A stretch of DNA of 64,000 bases from an uncultured Ulvibacter sp. (GCA_938083445.1 CALKCP010000011.1:62001-126000); one strand, 5' to 3'. Positions 23,976 through 34,367 are shown, numbered from the stretch's first letter. Numbers and translations: made by a program. Notes: generated from the sequence alone by a model not told the origin.

Positions 23976-26900
23976 CTAATCTACCTTAAATTTACTTAGA
24001 TTTTTAAAAGGTGAAACCTGTATCTTTTCTAATTGGGTTTTATAGACCATCCATTCTTTTTCGAAAAAACTATTTGTTTGTATTAGTGCATCAGCTAAGG
24101 CGTCTTTTGCATGTTTCATAAGAAGTGTCTCCGTCTTTGTCATTCCATTGGGCCTACTTCCACTATACCAGCCAGCCGATCCCAAGCGCTGCATTACATT
24201 GATTTCAGGATTTCTAGTAATCCCTTGCCTTTTGTCTTCTTTACCAATATAAAGAGCAACAATTGAATCAATCTTCTTGGATATTTTTTTACTTATGTCA
24301 ATTTCTTCTTTATATTTCTTAGCGTCATCATTCTTTAACTTCGTGCTTAAGTCTTTGGCTGTATTTTTACTTTCAATGAGTTGTTTGACGGCATCGGCAG
24401 CCAATTGGGTCATTGCCTCTATTTCTTTTGATGCAGCATACCCTTCATCAATTGCTTTTTGAGATGTTTTGAGACGTGGGTCATTTTTAACGCTTATAGT
24501 GGTAGATGAGGTGTTTTCTTGATACTCCAGATCAATTTTATAGATACCAGGTTTCACGGTTGTGCCTCCGCGTTCATTGCTGCGTTTTCTGATTTTTCGA
24601 GATGGCCTATCGACGCCAGCTTCATCGAGTCGCCACTTCCATTTATAAATTCCTGTGCTATCGGGTATTTTTCTTTTAAGCGTTCTTATCAATCTAGTAT
24701 CATCGTATAATTTTAAATAGAGAGAATCTTTACTTGGACCCTTTTTTTCTCCGGAAGTATCCTCGGTGTCATCACCATCCTCATCTTTAGATCCGGTGTC
24801 TTTTTTGCCTAGACTTTTTTTATCTTTCTTTTTCTGAAAGTAAAACGTAATCAAGGCACCACTGTCCTTGTTTTCACCGTTAAACAAGGCATCACCTCCA
24901 AACCTGCTTCCCGTAGGTTGCTGGTATGCGGCTTGATAAGCTGTTGGAGGGTCGAATACCGTTATCTCTGATGCAAACAAGCTACTGTTCGTTGCAAGTG
25001 CGCGTAAGGGACGAATATCATCCAACACCCAGGCGGCTCGCCCAAAAGTTCCTATAATTAGATCATGTTCTCGCGAATGAATAACGAGATCCTTCACAGG
25101 AACTGACGGAAAATGATGTGTCCATTTTTCCCAGCTACTGCCGGCATTGATAGAAATATAAAGTCCGTCGTCGGTTCCTAAAAAAAGCAGGTTCTTTTCT
25201 ATAGGGTCTTCAATGATGCTTAACGCATAACTTATGGCATCCGTAGCGTCTACAATTCGCTCCCATGTTTTTCCATAATTACGCGTGCGATATACATAAG
25301 GGGTATAATTAAACCTGCGGTAATCGTTCGCTACGAGGAGGGCTTCCCCTTTCTTTTTATTTGATGCCTTGATTTGAGCGATCCAACTACCTGCCGGTAA
25401 GCCTTTCAGATTTTTTGAAACATCTGTCCAGGATGCACCGCCATTTTGCGTATAATGAACGCGACCATCGTCGGTCCCAGACCAAAGCATATCGACCTCA
25501 AGCGGGGAGGGTTCAATTACAAGGATTGTTGTATGGTTTTCAGCTCCTGTTGCGTCCATAGTCAATCCACCGCTTTCTCCTTGCTTTTGCTTTTCTGGAT
25601 CGTTGGTGCTTAAATCTGGAGAAATAACATCCCATGTTAAACCTTTGTCCATGCTTTTGTGCACAAACTGACTTCCGAAGTAAAGCGTGCTCGTATCGAA
25701 TGGATCAATATTGATAGCAGCATTCCAGTTAAAGCGCAATTTTACATTTGGATCGGGATGTGTTGGACGCACGGTATAATTGTTCCCTGTAATATGATCG
25801 TAGCGACTTACATATCCTTGCTGGCTCATACTCCAGCCATACTGACTATCGTCTGGGTCTGGGAGTACGTCAAACCCATCACCAAATGAGATTTCTTGCC
25901 AATAGTCATTCCGAATGCCCTGTGCCTTCCATACATATGCTGGACCGCGCCAACTTCCGTTATCCTGCATACCTCCATAAACATTATACGGAAATTCATT
26001 ATCTACATTGATATGGTAGAACTGAGCAACTGGTAAATTTCCAATAAAGCGCCATGTTTTTCCACCATCGCGCGTAATGTTCATTCCGCCATCGTTTCCA
26101 TCGATCATAAAGCTTCCGTCGGAAGGATGAATCCACCAGGCGTGATGATCGGGATGAACCCCATTATCGACTCCATAAGCAGGCATTAACTGCTCGAAAT
26201 TTTTTCCTCCGTCTTCAGATACATTAACATAGGTAAATACAGAAAAGACCCTATTTTCGTTTTCAGGGTCTACGCTTAGGTCGCTGTAGTAAAAGGGCCG
26301 GTTTCCGATGTCATTCTTATCATTTATCTTTTTGAAGGTAAATCCGCCGTCTTCAGACTTGTATAACGCATTTTTTTTAGCTTCGATTAGGGCATAGACA
26401 ATATTTGGTTTGTTCGGAGCAATAGCGATTCCGATCCTTCCGAGTTCACCTTTCGGTAAACCGTCTTTGTCTGTGCGTTTTTCCCAGCTATCACCACCGT
26501 TGTGTGTAACGTATAGACCAGAGCCTTCTCCTCCCGATTTAAAAAACCAAGGGTCTCTTTTGTGCTCCCACATCGCTACTATGAGTTTGTTGGGATTGGT
26601 AGGATCCATGACCATATCACCTACACCAGCTTTTATATTGGTAAATAAAATTTTATTCCATGTTTTTCCGCCATCTGTAGTTTTAAAAACACCTCGCTCT
26701 GGGTGTTCGCCCCATGGAGAGCCAATCGCACCTACATAGACCGTATTTGGGTTTGTAGGGTCAATAATAACTCTATGGATATGCCGCGTTTTTTCGAGAC
26801 CCATTAGATCCCAATTCTTACCGCCATCCAGGGATCGATACACGCCATATCCTCCGTTTAAACTATTTCGTGGATTGCCTTCACCTGTTCCAACCCATAT

Positions 26901-27197
26901 CACTGAAGGGTTTGATTGCTGTATAGCAACCGCTCCAATCGAGGCAGTTGCCTCATTGTCGAATACAGGATTCCATTTAATTCCACCGCTTGTTGATTTC
27001 CACAAACCACCTGAGGCGGTTCCAACGTACATAACATCTGGATTTGAAGTAACAACATCAATGGCTGTGACCCGTCCAGACATTCCTCCGGGGCCAATAT
27101 TTCGGGGTTTTACATCCTTTAAAATCTCCATTGAAAATTCTTGAGCAAAGAGGGAAGAGGTGATCACAAGAAGTATCAGAATTAGTACGTTCTTCAT
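23976..27197 (-). CDS. Large secreted BNR/sortilin-like beta-propeller protein
   Basis: About 1073 residues when started at 27197 (MKNVLILILLVITSSLFAQE, signal peptide); the frame is open to 27248. Many BNR/Asp-box and WD40/YVTN-like repeats follow, for example STSGGIKWNPVF, SLDGGKNWDLM, TTDGGKTWNKI, SEDGGFTFKKI and TQNGGASWTDV, together forming propellers of the VPS10/sortilin type. A lysine- and acid-rich segment (KKKDKKSLGKKDTGSKDEDG) and a helical C-terminus complete it. Such proteins are often labelled glycosyl hydrolase, but I see no catalytic site. It lacks a T9SS tail. Confidence 0.85.
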   Translation of the reverse strand: MKNVLILILLVITSSLFAQEFSMEILKDVKPRNIGPGGMSGRVTAIDVVTSNPDVMYVGTASGGLWKSTSGGIKWNPVFDNEATASIGAVAIQQSNPSVIWVGTGEGNPRNSLNGGYGVYRSLDGGKNWDLMGLEKTRHIHRVIIDPTNPNTVYVGAIGSPWGEHPERGVFKTTDGGKTWNKILFTNIKAGVGDMVMDPTNPNKLIVAMWEHKRDPWFFKSGGEGSGLYVTHNGGDSWEKRTDKDGLPKGELGRIGIAIAPNKPNIVYALIEAKKNALYKSEDGGFTFKKINDKNDIGNRPFYYSDLSVDPENENRVFSVFTYVNVSEDGGKNFEQLMPAYGVDNGVHPDHHAWWIHPSDGSFMIDGNDGGMNITRDGGKTWRFIGNLPVAQFYHINVDNEFPYNVYGGMQDNGSWRGPAYVWKAQGIRNDYWQEISFGDGFDVLPDPDDSQYGWSMSQQGYVSRYDHITGNNYTVRPTHPDPNVKLRFNWNAAINIDPFDTSTLYFGSQFVHKSMDKGLTWDVISPDLSTNDPEKQKQGESGGLTMDATGAENHTTILVIEPSPLEVDMLWSGTDDGRVHYTQNGGASWTDVSKNLKGLPAGSWIAQIKASNKKKGEALLVANDYRRFNYTPYVYRTRNYGKTWERIVDATDAISYALSIIEDPIEKNLLFLGTDDGLYISINAGSSWEKWTHHFPSVPVKDLVIHSREHDLIIGTFGRAAWVLDDIRPLRALATNSSLFASEITVFDPPTAYQAAYQQPTGSRFGGDALFNGENKDSGALITFYFQKKKDKKSLGKKDTGSKDEDGDDTEDTSGEKKGPSKDSLYLKLYDDTRLIRTLKRKIPDSTGIYKWKWRLDEAGVDRPSRKIRKRSNERGGTTVKPGIYKIDLEYQENTSSTTISVKNDPRLKTSQKAIDEGYAASKEIEAMTQLAADAVKQLIESKNTAKDLSTKLKNDDAKKYKEEIDISKKISKKIDSIVALYIGKEDKRQGITRNPEINVMQRLGSAGWYSGSRPNGMTKTETLLMKHAKDALADALIQTNSFFEKEWMVYKTQLEKIQVSPFKNLSKFKVD

Positions 27198-27321
27198 AAG
27201 GCGGTTAGATAACTTAATAAGATTTTTTATATTTTTTAAAGTTAACAAAATGTTTCAGAAGCATTTCATAAATAGATGTTAACTCCTTCCGAATTATTTT
27301 TAAATGTGTTAATTTTAGAAA

Positions 27322-28464
27322 ATGAATATGAAAAAGAGAAGTACTGGCTTTGTTTTTACAAAGCATACCCCCAAAAAACAGTCTCCCTTTGAACGACTTT
27401 TTGAAGTTTTCCAAGAATTAATTACGCATACTTCTGGTGATTTTGATGAGGCAATTGATTGGTTAAGAGAGCTTGATAAAGAATATAATTTAACTACCGA
27501 CGATTATACCATTGATGATTTTATAGAAGATTTAAAGAAAAAGGGATTTATCCGAGAGGAGTTTATACCAGAGGGAGATGGAACAGGCGACGGCAAAGCT
27601 AAGACGTCACTTACTGAAAAGTTGGAGCGACAACTTCGGAAGAGAGCTTTAGACCAAATATTCGGAAAATTAAAACGAAGTGGTGCGGGAAATCATAAAA
27701 CAAAGCATGCAGGAAGAGGGGATGAGCAGACAGGTGAGTTCCGTAACTATCAATTTGGAGATCCATTGTCAAATATATCCATGACAGAAAGTTTTAAAAA
27801 TGCCCAAATTAATCAAGGGATAGACAACTTCTCCATGACTGAAAATGACTTGGTGGTTGAAGAAACATCCTTTAAAGCACAAATGAGTACGGTGTTGATG
27901 ATTGATATTAGCCACAGTATGATTTTATATGGAGAAGACCGCATCACACCAGCCAAAAAAGTCGCGATGGCACTTTCAGAATTAATTACAACAAGATATC
28001 CTAAAGATACGATAGACATTCTCGTTTTTGGAAATGACGCCTGGCCCATAACGATAAAGGACTTACCCTATTTAAACGTGGGTCCCTATCATACCAATAC
28101 AGTGGCGGGACTTAAACTAGCAATGGACATGCTAAGGCGAAAACGCAATACGAATAAACAGATATTTATGATTACCGATGGGAAACCTAGTTGCCTGAAC
28201 ATGCCAAATGGCGATTACTACAAGAACAGCAATGGATTAGACCCATACATCGTTAACAAATGCTACGCAATGGCATCCCAAGCCAGAAAGTTGCACATAC
28301 CCATAACAACCTTTATGATTGCCAACGATCCGTATTTACAACAATTCGTTGACCGATTCACAGAGGCAAATCAAGGGAAAGCCTTTTACACAGGGCTACA
28401 GGGGCTTGGAGAGATGATTTTTACCGATTACGAAACGAATCGAAAGAAAAAGTTAAGAGGATGA
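27322..28464 (+). CDS. VWA-domain protein, partner of an AAA+ ATPase
   Basis: A 380-residue cytoplasmic protein. The C-terminal half is a von Willebrand A domain with the metal site motif DISHSM at 195-200, followed by LVFGNDAW and IFMITDGKPSC. The N-terminal half is charged and helical. It lies 129 bp before an AAA+ gene related to magnesium-chelatase subunit I, and the two resemble BchD/BchI- or MoxR/VWA-type pairs that insert metals or remodel proteins. The target is unknown. It is divergent from the BNR gene. Confidence 0.9.
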   Translation: MNMKKRSTGFVFTKHTPKKQSPFERLFEVFQELITHTSGDFDEAIDWLRELDKEYNLTTDDYTIDDFIEDLKKKGFIREEFIPEGDGTGDGKAKTSLTEKLERQLRKRALDQIFGKLKRSGAGNHKTKHAGRGDEQTGEFRNYQFGDPLSNISMTESFKNAQINQGIDNFSMTENDLVVEETSFKAQMSTVLMIDISHSMILYGEDRITPAKKVAMALSELITTRYPKDTIDILVFGNDAWPITIKDLPYLNVGPYHTNTVAGLKLAMDMLRRKRNTNKQIFMITDGKPSCLNMPNGDYYKNSNGLDPYIVNKCYAMASQARKLHIPITTFMIANDPYLQQFVDRFTEANQGKAFYTGLQGLGEMIFTDYETNRKKKLRG

Positions 28465-28593
28465 TTTTTAAGAAGAGAGAGCATTCGATTTGCGCATTGA
28501 TCGAGGAGAGAAAAAAATGGAACAAGACCTAAAACCTAGCATCCAGGAGCCAGAATCAAACACCTAGAGCCTAGAAAAATTTATAATAAAAGC
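28465..28593. other. Spacer with CCTA-rich low-complexity tract
   Basis: The end of the gap between the VWA and AAA+ genes holds GACCTAAAACCTAGCATCC and CACCTAGAGCCTAGAAAAA, an irregular repetition of CCTA(G). No gene is seen. It may be a decayed microsatellite or a binding-site cluster. Confidence 0.4.
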
Positions 28594-30060
28594 ATGAAAA
28601 TAGAAAACATCAAAACTTTTGGCGAATTAAAAAACGCCGGATTCGAATTTAAAACAATTAAGGAGGAATTAAGACAAAACCTACTTCAGAAATTAATGCG
28701 GAAAGAAACAACCTTCGAAGGAATTCATGGGTATGAATATACTGTGATTCCTGAATTGGAGCGTGCTATTCTTTCAAAACACAATATAAATCTTTTAGGG
28801 TTACGTGGTCAGGCCAAGACAAGATTGGCACGGCAGATGATTTATTTGTTAGATGAATACATACCCGTAGTTGCGGGAAGTGAAATAAATGATGATCCCT
28901 TTATGCCTATCTCGAGGTTTGCGATACAAGCACTTGCTGAAAAGGGAGATGACACGCCTATTAATTGGCTGCATCGCGACCGCCGTTTTTCAGAAAAATT
29001 AGCAACACCAGATGTTACTGTGGCAGATTTGATAGGTGATGTTGATCCTATAAAAGCCGCGAATTTGAAGTTGACCTACGCAGATGATCGCGTTATTCAC
29101 TTCGGAATGATTCCAAGAGCGAATCGATGTATTTTCGTAATTAACGAACTTCCCGATTTACAAGCCCGAATTCAAGTGGCGCTTTTTAATATCTTACAAG
29201 AGGGCGATGTTCAAATTCGAGGGTTTTCACTTAGATTGCCTTTAGATATACAATTTGTATTTACTGCAAATCCCGAAGATTATACGAATCGAGGTAGTAT
29301 TGTAACGCCTTTAAAAGATAGAATAGGATCACAAATTCTAACCCATTATCCAGAAAGTTTAGAGATTGCGAGAACTATAACTGAACAAGAAACTGCAGAG
29401 GCAGTAGCCGAAAAAGAAAATGTGTATGTACCCGAGCTTGCAAAGAATATTTTAGAACAAATAAGTTTTGAAGCCAGAGAAAATGAATTTATCGATGCTA
29501 AAAGTGGGATTAGTGCGAGATTGAGTATTACGGCTTTTCAGAATCTACTAAGTACAGCAGAGCGACGTGCCCTTCAGAATGGAGATGAAAAAACATCTGT
29601 TCGTTTAGGTGACTTTACAGGGATTATTCCCGCTATTACTGGGAAAGTTGAATTGGTCTATGAAGGTGAACAAGAAGGTGCTTCGGGAGTTGCACAGCAG
29701 CTAATAGCAGATGCTGTTAAATCGCAGTTTATGGAGTATTTTCCAAAAATTGAAAAACTTCAAAAAGAAGGAGAACAGCAACCATATGATGATATTGTGG
29801 CTTGGTTCTTTGAACAAAGCGGTGGCTTTGAATTGTTGGATAGTTTATCAGACGAGGATTATAAATTACAATTAGACCGTATTGAACCCTTAGACGATTT
29901 GTTGGAAAGGTATGTGGAAGATATTCCTGAAGAAGACGTTTACTTCTTCAAGGAGTTTGTTCTATGGGCGTTGGTCGAATACAGAAAACTAAGCAAGTAT
30001 CATATGACTGAGGGTCTTAGGTTCAAAGATGTATATGGAGGTTATATTAGTGGACTTTAA
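28594..30060 (+). CDS. AAA+ ATPase, magnesium-chelatase subunit I/MoxR-like
   Basis: A 488-residue AAA+ protein. Walker A is GLRGQAKT (69-76), with alanine in place of the usual second glycine, Walker B is CIFVINEL (179-186), and sensor 1 is FVFTANPEDY. LPLDIQFVFTANPEDYTNRG, TPLKDRIGSQI and the helical lid (about 260-345) match the ChlI/BchI group. The C-terminal 140 residues are acidic and helical. It follows the VWA gene on the same strand and is probably cotranscribed with it. A strong terminator follows. Confidence 0.92.
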   Translation: MKIENIKTFGELKNAGFEFKTIKEELRQNLLQKLMRKETTFEGIHGYEYTVIPELERAILSKHNINLLGLRGQAKTRLARQMIYLLDEYIPVVAGSEINDDPFMPISRFAIQALAEKGDDTPINWLHRDRRFSEKLATPDVTVADLIGDVDPIKAANLKLTYADDRVIHFGMIPRANRCIFVINELPDLQARIQVALFNILQEGDVQIRGFSLRLPLDIQFVFTANPEDYTNRGSIVTPLKDRIGSQILTHYPESLEIARTITEQETAEAVAEKENVYVPELAKNILEQISFEARENEFIDAKSGISARLSITAFQNLLSTAERRALQNGDEKTSVRLGDFTGIIPAITGKVELVYEGEQEGASGVAQQLIADAVKSQFMEYFPKIEKLQKEGEQQPYDDIVAWFFEQSGGFELLDSLSDEDYKLQLDRIEPLDDLLERYVEDIPEEDVYFFKEFVLWALVEYRKLSKYHMTEGLRFKDVYGGYISGL

Positions 30061-30093
30061 TGCTGGAACATTTGCACAAGCTAGTTCTTTAAA

Positions 30094-30133
30094 CAAAACA
30101 AAAGGCTGCCCTTCGGAGCAGCCTTTTGTTTTG
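30094..30133. terminator. Strong bidirectional terminator
   Basis: CAAAACAAAAGGCTGC and GCAGCCTTTTGTTTTG form a perfect 16-bp stem with loop CCTTCGGA. It sits between the convergent AAA+ and M1 peptidase genes. Confidence 0.9.
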
Positions 30134-30242
30134 TAACAGAATTATTATATGAGAACGCGATCAAAAAAACAAGGCTTCTTTTTTATCTTTCTTTAGTTGA
30201 GATTTTATTTGGAGCGTGCAAAATAGAAGCAACTCCAACCAA

Positions 30243-31874
30243 TCAAGGTTTAAGAGCATCTCCCTCGACGTAAAAATCTTTTTTTATGAGCACTGTTTCT
30301 ATATTTGACTCAAATGCTTTTGTTTGCCATTCGGAAGAGGGAGTGATCCACTCTTCTTTGCCGTTTACAATTAAAATAAGAGGTAAATCGAAGCCTTCAA
30401 CGATATTGGTATATCTGTATTTTAAATTTATTCCAGAAGCCTTGTATTCTAAATGGGGGATTTTAGTTGTTCTTAAATATTGATCCCAAAAACTACGAAG
30501 GTCGATACCGCTTTTTTTACTTATGTATTCTTCTACTTGTTTGCTACTTACTGTTTGGTGATAAAAGTCTTTATTTAGTCCCCTTAGGATAGCTCTCCAT
30601 TTCTCATCGTCATTTATTAGTTGGCGCAGAGAATGCAGCAGGTTTGCTCCTTTGTAGTACATATCACCGCTACCTTCTTGATTTACATTATAAACACCAA
30701 TTATTGGACTTTCGTTTCTAACCCTTTGACGTGTTCCCAATACATATTCTGAGGAAGCTTGTTCACCAAAGTGATAATTGAGGTACAGGTTTTCAGAATA
30801 GGCCGTAAAGCCCTCATGAATCCACATATCGGCGACGTCAATATGTGTAATATTATTAGCAAACCATTCGTGACCCGCTTCGTGAATAATAATAAAATCA
30901 AACTTAAGCCCCCAGCCTGTATCAGATAAATCACTCCCTAAGTAGCCGTTTTGATAGTTATTTCCATAGGTCACACTACTTTGATGTTCCATTCCCAAAT
31001 AAGGGACTTCAACCAATTTAAAACTGTCCTCATAGAAAGGGTAGGGGCCAAACCAATACTCAAAGGCATCCATCATAAGCGGCGCCTGTTTGAATTGTTT
31101 TTTTGCCTTTTCTAGGTTATCACGTAATACATAATAATCCATGTCTAACGCGCCTTTTATACCGTCGTACACTTCAGAGAAATTGACATAGTCGCCAATA
31201 TTAATATTAACGCCATAATTATTAATGGGATTTACCACATTCCAAATCCAAGTCTTGGTTTTGCCATTATCAATAGTATTTATTAAACGTCCGTTAGAAA
31301 CATTCATAAGATTTTTAGGTACTGTTACAGATAGCTGTATGCCATCTTCGGGTTCATCATAGTAATGATCCTTGTTTGGCCACCAAATACTGGCACCAAT
31401 GCCTTGATTTGATGTTGCTATAAAAGGCTTGCCATTGCTATCTTTTGTCCAGGTAAAACCACCGTCCCAAGGAGCATTTTTTGCTTCCATTGGCTTTCCA
31501 GAGAAATAGATAGTCAAGGCGTAGTCTTTACCTCGCTTTTGTTTTTTGACTAATGTGATAAAATGTGCGTTCCCTTCTGTTTCAAACTTTAGTTTCTTGC
31601 CATTTTGAAACAGACTATCAATTTTCATTGGCGGCTGTAAATCAATTTGCATGACGTTCTTTTTCTCTAAAACCTGATATGTAATTGTATTGCTTCCACG
31701 AATAAATTTTTCATCGGGAACTACTTCAACCTTTAAATTATAATGTTTAAGATCCCACCATGCTCTTTCAGGAGTTATGCTTCCTCTTAGTCTATCTTGA
31801 CGGGTAAACTCTTGTGAAAAACTGGTAAGGCCAATTATTAATAGGAGCAATGAGAGTATGGTTTTTGTCATCAA
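30243..31874 (-). CDS. Secreted M1-family metallopeptidase
   Basis: A 543-residue exported zinc aminopeptidase with signal peptide MMTKTILSLLLLIIGLTSFS. The exopeptidase motif GMEHQ (294-298) stands for GAMEN. HEAGH (331-335) and E354 (WIHEGFTAYSE) are the zinc ligands, giving the HEXXH-18-E pattern. The N-terminal beta domain covers about 30-245. It removes N-terminal residues from peptides in the envelope or outside the cell. It lies 14 bp after the M28 peptidase gene, so the two form an operon for peptide use. Confidence 0.93.
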   Translation of the reverse strand: MMTKTILSLLLLIIGLTSFSQEFTRQDRLRGSITPERAWWDLKHYNLKVEVVPDEKFIRGSNTITYQVLEKKNVMQIDLQPPMKIDSLFQNGKKLKFETEGNAHFITLVKKQKRGKDYALTIYFSGKPMEAKNAPWDGGFTWTKDSNGKPFIATSNQGIGASIWWPNKDHYYDEPEDGIQLSVTVPKNLMNVSNGRLINTIDNGKTKTWIWNVVNPINNYGVNINIGDYVNFSEVYDGIKGALDMDYYVLRDNLEKAKKQFKQAPLMMDAFEYWFGPYPFYEDSFKLVEVPYLGMEHQSSVTYGNNYQNGYLGSDLSDTGWGLKFDFIIIHEAGHEWFANNITHIDVADMWIHEGFTAYSENLYLNYHFGEQASSEYVLGTRQRVRNESPIIGVYNVNQEGSGDMYYKGANLLHSLRQLINDDEKWRAILRGLNKDFYHQTVSSKQVEEYISKKSGIDLRSFWDQYLRTTKIPHLEYKASGINLKYRYTNIVEGFDLPLILIVNGKEEWITPSSEWQTKAFESNIETVLIKKDFYVEGDALKP

Positions 31875-31888
31875 ATTTTATTAATGGT

Positions 31889-33238
31889 TTATCTAAAAAT
31901 TTCTTTTGGGAATACAACGACACTTTCATGGCCGTTTTGGCCAATGGATGCAACCCCAAAAAAATAGTTATCGATCACAATTCCGTTTAGAGTGAACTCT
32001 GAAACATCACCCACAAATCTACTGTTGTCCCATGTTGGGGAGGTAGTGTCTCGCCAATATATTTTATATCCAAGCGCACCATCTACCTTGTCCCACTTGA
32101 GTTTAGTAGATGCTTCTACTATTCCGCCTATTTTAATATTCTTAGGGTTAGGTGGGCTCCAAGCCAGACGAGCCATAGAAATAGCATTTACAGCGGTGAG
32201 TTTTTTTGCATATTCAAAATTTACATATGCTATCTTATCGCCGTAGTCAATTCCATTTTCGGTGCGAATATCTTGATGCTGCTGCGTGTAATTTTCGTGC
32301 GCCTCCATAATTCGAATTCCTGGAAATCCAAGATCGCAAAAGGGTCTGTGATGACCACCTCGTCCAAAACGATCAAGCCTATAAATCATCATAGGATTCA
32401 TTTCAGGCATATAGGTTCTTGTGGTTTCGAAAACATATCTAGCTAATTGTCTCGAAACGCCATCGACTTCACCACCATAAAATCGTCTTCGGCCTCTTTC
32501 CTTGGCTGTTTCAGTTGGGGGAACCGGTTCAGAGAAAATTCGAAAGTCTTTATTACTTATCACACCATCAACGCCTTTAATATTCCCAATCATGTCATTA
32601 TTTAGAACCCCGATAATGTCCCAACCTTGGGCTAAGGCAAACTCAGCAAAGCCTTTGCCGCCAAATAACCCTTGCTCTTCTCCACTTAATCCTAGATAAA
32701 GGATACTGCTTTCAAAAGTATATTTAGAGAGTACTCTGGCCGCCTCCATAGCTCCTGCCATTCCGCTGGCATTGTCATTTGCACCAGGAGAATCTGAGGT
32801 TGCATTATTAGGGTCACTTACCCTAGAATCAATGTCACCGCTCATAATAATGTATCTGTTTGGGTATTTGCTACCCCTTTGAACTGCGGCAACATTCACA
32901 ACCCAAACGTCTTCAGTAATGCGCTTGTTTGTTTCCTTTTTGACTAGTTTTTTTTGATAAAAGACATCCAAGCAATCGGAACAATCTGTAGAGATGGTTT
33001 CAAATTCTTTTTTGATCCATCTTCGAGCGGCTCCTATTCCTCTTGTTTCTGATAGGGTATCGCTTAAGGTATGTCTGGTTCCAAAATTTGCTAGGGTGGT
33101 TATATCTGCCTCAATTCTTTGGGACGAAACAGCTTCAATAATATCGTAGAGGCGCGTATCTGTTTGAGCCATTGAAAAAGTATGAATACATATTCCTATA
33201 ATTAGAAGACAGCTTTTCATTCGTTTTTTGTTTGCCAT
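31889..33238 (-). CDS. Secreted M28-family peptidase
   Basis: A 449-residue protein with signal peptide MANKKRMKSCLLIIGICIHTF...AQ. The M28 di-zinc aminopeptidase domain (about 40-360) shows GANDNASGMAGAMEAARVL (bridging aspartate), GLSGEEQGLFGG (catalytic and zinc glutamates) and a late HENYTQQHQDI. The first zinc ligand, usually His in GHxDS, is Asp here (SGDIDS, 133-138). Residues about 370-449 form a fibronectin-type module (STKLKWDKVDGALGYKIYWR). It is the first gene of an operon with the M1 peptidase. Confidence 0.9.
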   Translation of the reverse strand: MANKKRMKSCLLIIGICIHTFSMAQTDTRLYDIIEAVSSQRIEADITTLANFGTRHTLSDTLSETRGIGAARRWIKKEFETISTDCSDCLDVFYQKKLVKKETNKRITEDVWVVNVAAVQRGSKYPNRYIIMSGDIDSRVSDPNNATSDSPGANDNASGMAGAMEAARVLSKYTFESSILYLGLSGEEQGLFGGKGFAEFALAQGWDIIGVLNNDMIGNIKGVDGVISNKDFRIFSEPVPPTETAKERGRRRFYGGEVDGVSRQLARYVFETTRTYMPEMNPMMIYRLDRFGRGGHHRPFCDLGFPGIRIMEAHENYTQQHQDIRTENGIDYGDKIAYVNFEYAKKLTAVNAISMARLAWSPPNPKNIKIGGIVEASTKLKWDKVDGALGYKIYWRDTTSPTWDNSRFVGDVSEFTLNGIVIDNYFFGVASIGQNGHESVVVFPKEIFR

Positions 33239-33322
33239 AAATTTACTTAAAATAGTATTCTTTTATTCGCATATCAAAATTTTCTAATTCTGCTTTAGCA
33301 GACAACGCAGGTAATTAGATTG

Positions 33323-34192
33323 TTATTTTGAGACGGCAACCAAGGATAACCTTCCTTCATCTGGACTCACTGCGAGTCTCGTTATGTTCTTAATATTGTA
33401 TTCTGAAAGATTTGCCACTTCTTTCCAATCTGAATTAAGAAACGTATCATAGATATATAATTTACTACCGCTGCCAATGAGAATTTGCGAATCATTTAAC
33501 CAGGTGCAATCTTGTATGCCAACAGGTAATTGGCAGACAAAAAAGCTTTCCATTGTCTCCATGTCTAATACATATATTTCTTGATTCTTATCTTCATTTA
33601 CAGAGGTGTAACTCATTGAACTTGAATTCGGTACTTTATGAATAGATCTGCCAACGTTTCTCAGAATTGTGTCTGTTCTTTTTTCATTTAAATTTGAAAA
33701 GACCAGATCCAAATGACCATCACTTAATACAGAAGCTATAATTGTTTCAGCATTATAGAAATCATAATAGGCAACTTGTAAATCTTCGATTAATTCAATA
33801 TTCTCATTGGAAATTACATCGTACATGTACAGACGTTGTAAGCCATCCGGGTCCAAACGTACCGCTGAGGTTTTAGTTTCATAACCAGGTATTTGTATCG
33901 GTGAATATTCGCCCCCTTCGGTTGTTTTATGAACCCATGTTTTGGTTTTTTCTGAAATATTGTACATCGCAATATCTGTTTGTCCATTCTTATTTCCGGC
34001 AAATAAGACAGTATTGTTATTAGCAAACGAGGGCTGACTATCATAGCCTTCATCATTAGATATATTTTGGAAGTTAGATGTTGCCAAACCACCATTTTCC
34101 GATTTAATATCGCAGAGATATACCTCGGGATTCGACTGAGCGATGATGTTGAACGAAGCGAAGAATAGGAGGGATGCAAGCGTTTGATTCAT
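33323..34192 (-). CDS. Exported TolB/PD40-like beta-propeller protein
   Basis: A 289-residue protein with a short signal peptide (MNQTLASLLFFASFNIIAQS). Repeats such as YDSQPSFANNNTVLFAGNKN, YSPIQIPG and ITRLAVSPDEGRLSLVAVSK are PD40/TolB-type propeller blades. It lacks catalytic motifs. It lies 84 bp upstream of the peptidase operon on the same strand and may belong to it. A sensing or binding role is a guess. Confidence 0.8.
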   Translation of the reverse strand: MNQTLASLLFFASFNIIAQSNPEVYLCDIKSENGGLATSNFQNISNDEGYDSQPSFANNNTVLFAGNKNGQTDIAMYNISEKTKTWVHKTTEGGEYSPIQIPGYETKTSAVRLDPDGLQRLYMYDVISNENIELIEDLQVAYYDFYNAETIIASVLSDGHLDLVFSNLNEKRTDTILRNVGRSIHKVPNSSSMSYTSVNEDKNQEIYVLDMETMESFFVCQLPVGIQDCTWLNDSQILIGSGSKLYIYDTFLNSDWKEVANLSEYNIKNITRLAVSPDEGRLSLVAVSK

Positions 34193-34367
34193 TTTTAAAT
34201 TGTTTTGATTTTAAAGATAACAAAGTTTGAAACAATCGTATTAAATAAAAAATCACTCTAACATGTGTTGGGATGGTTTTATTAACGAATTAAATTCAAA
34301 ACTTTTAAAGTTAAATTAATAAACACCTACAAAATATATGATGTTTAAAAAAATCGTGTTAGAATCT

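Noticed and set aside
23976-27197. Glycosyl hydrolase activity for the large BNR protein
   Set aside because: Only Asp-box and propeller repeats are visible; no catalytic acid pair of a sialidase or other hydrolase could be placed.
28594-30060. AAA+/VWA pair as a defence system
   Set aside because: The Walker and MIDAS motifs and gene order fit the widespread MoxR/chelatase-like pair; no nuclease, protease or other effector is encoded next to it.
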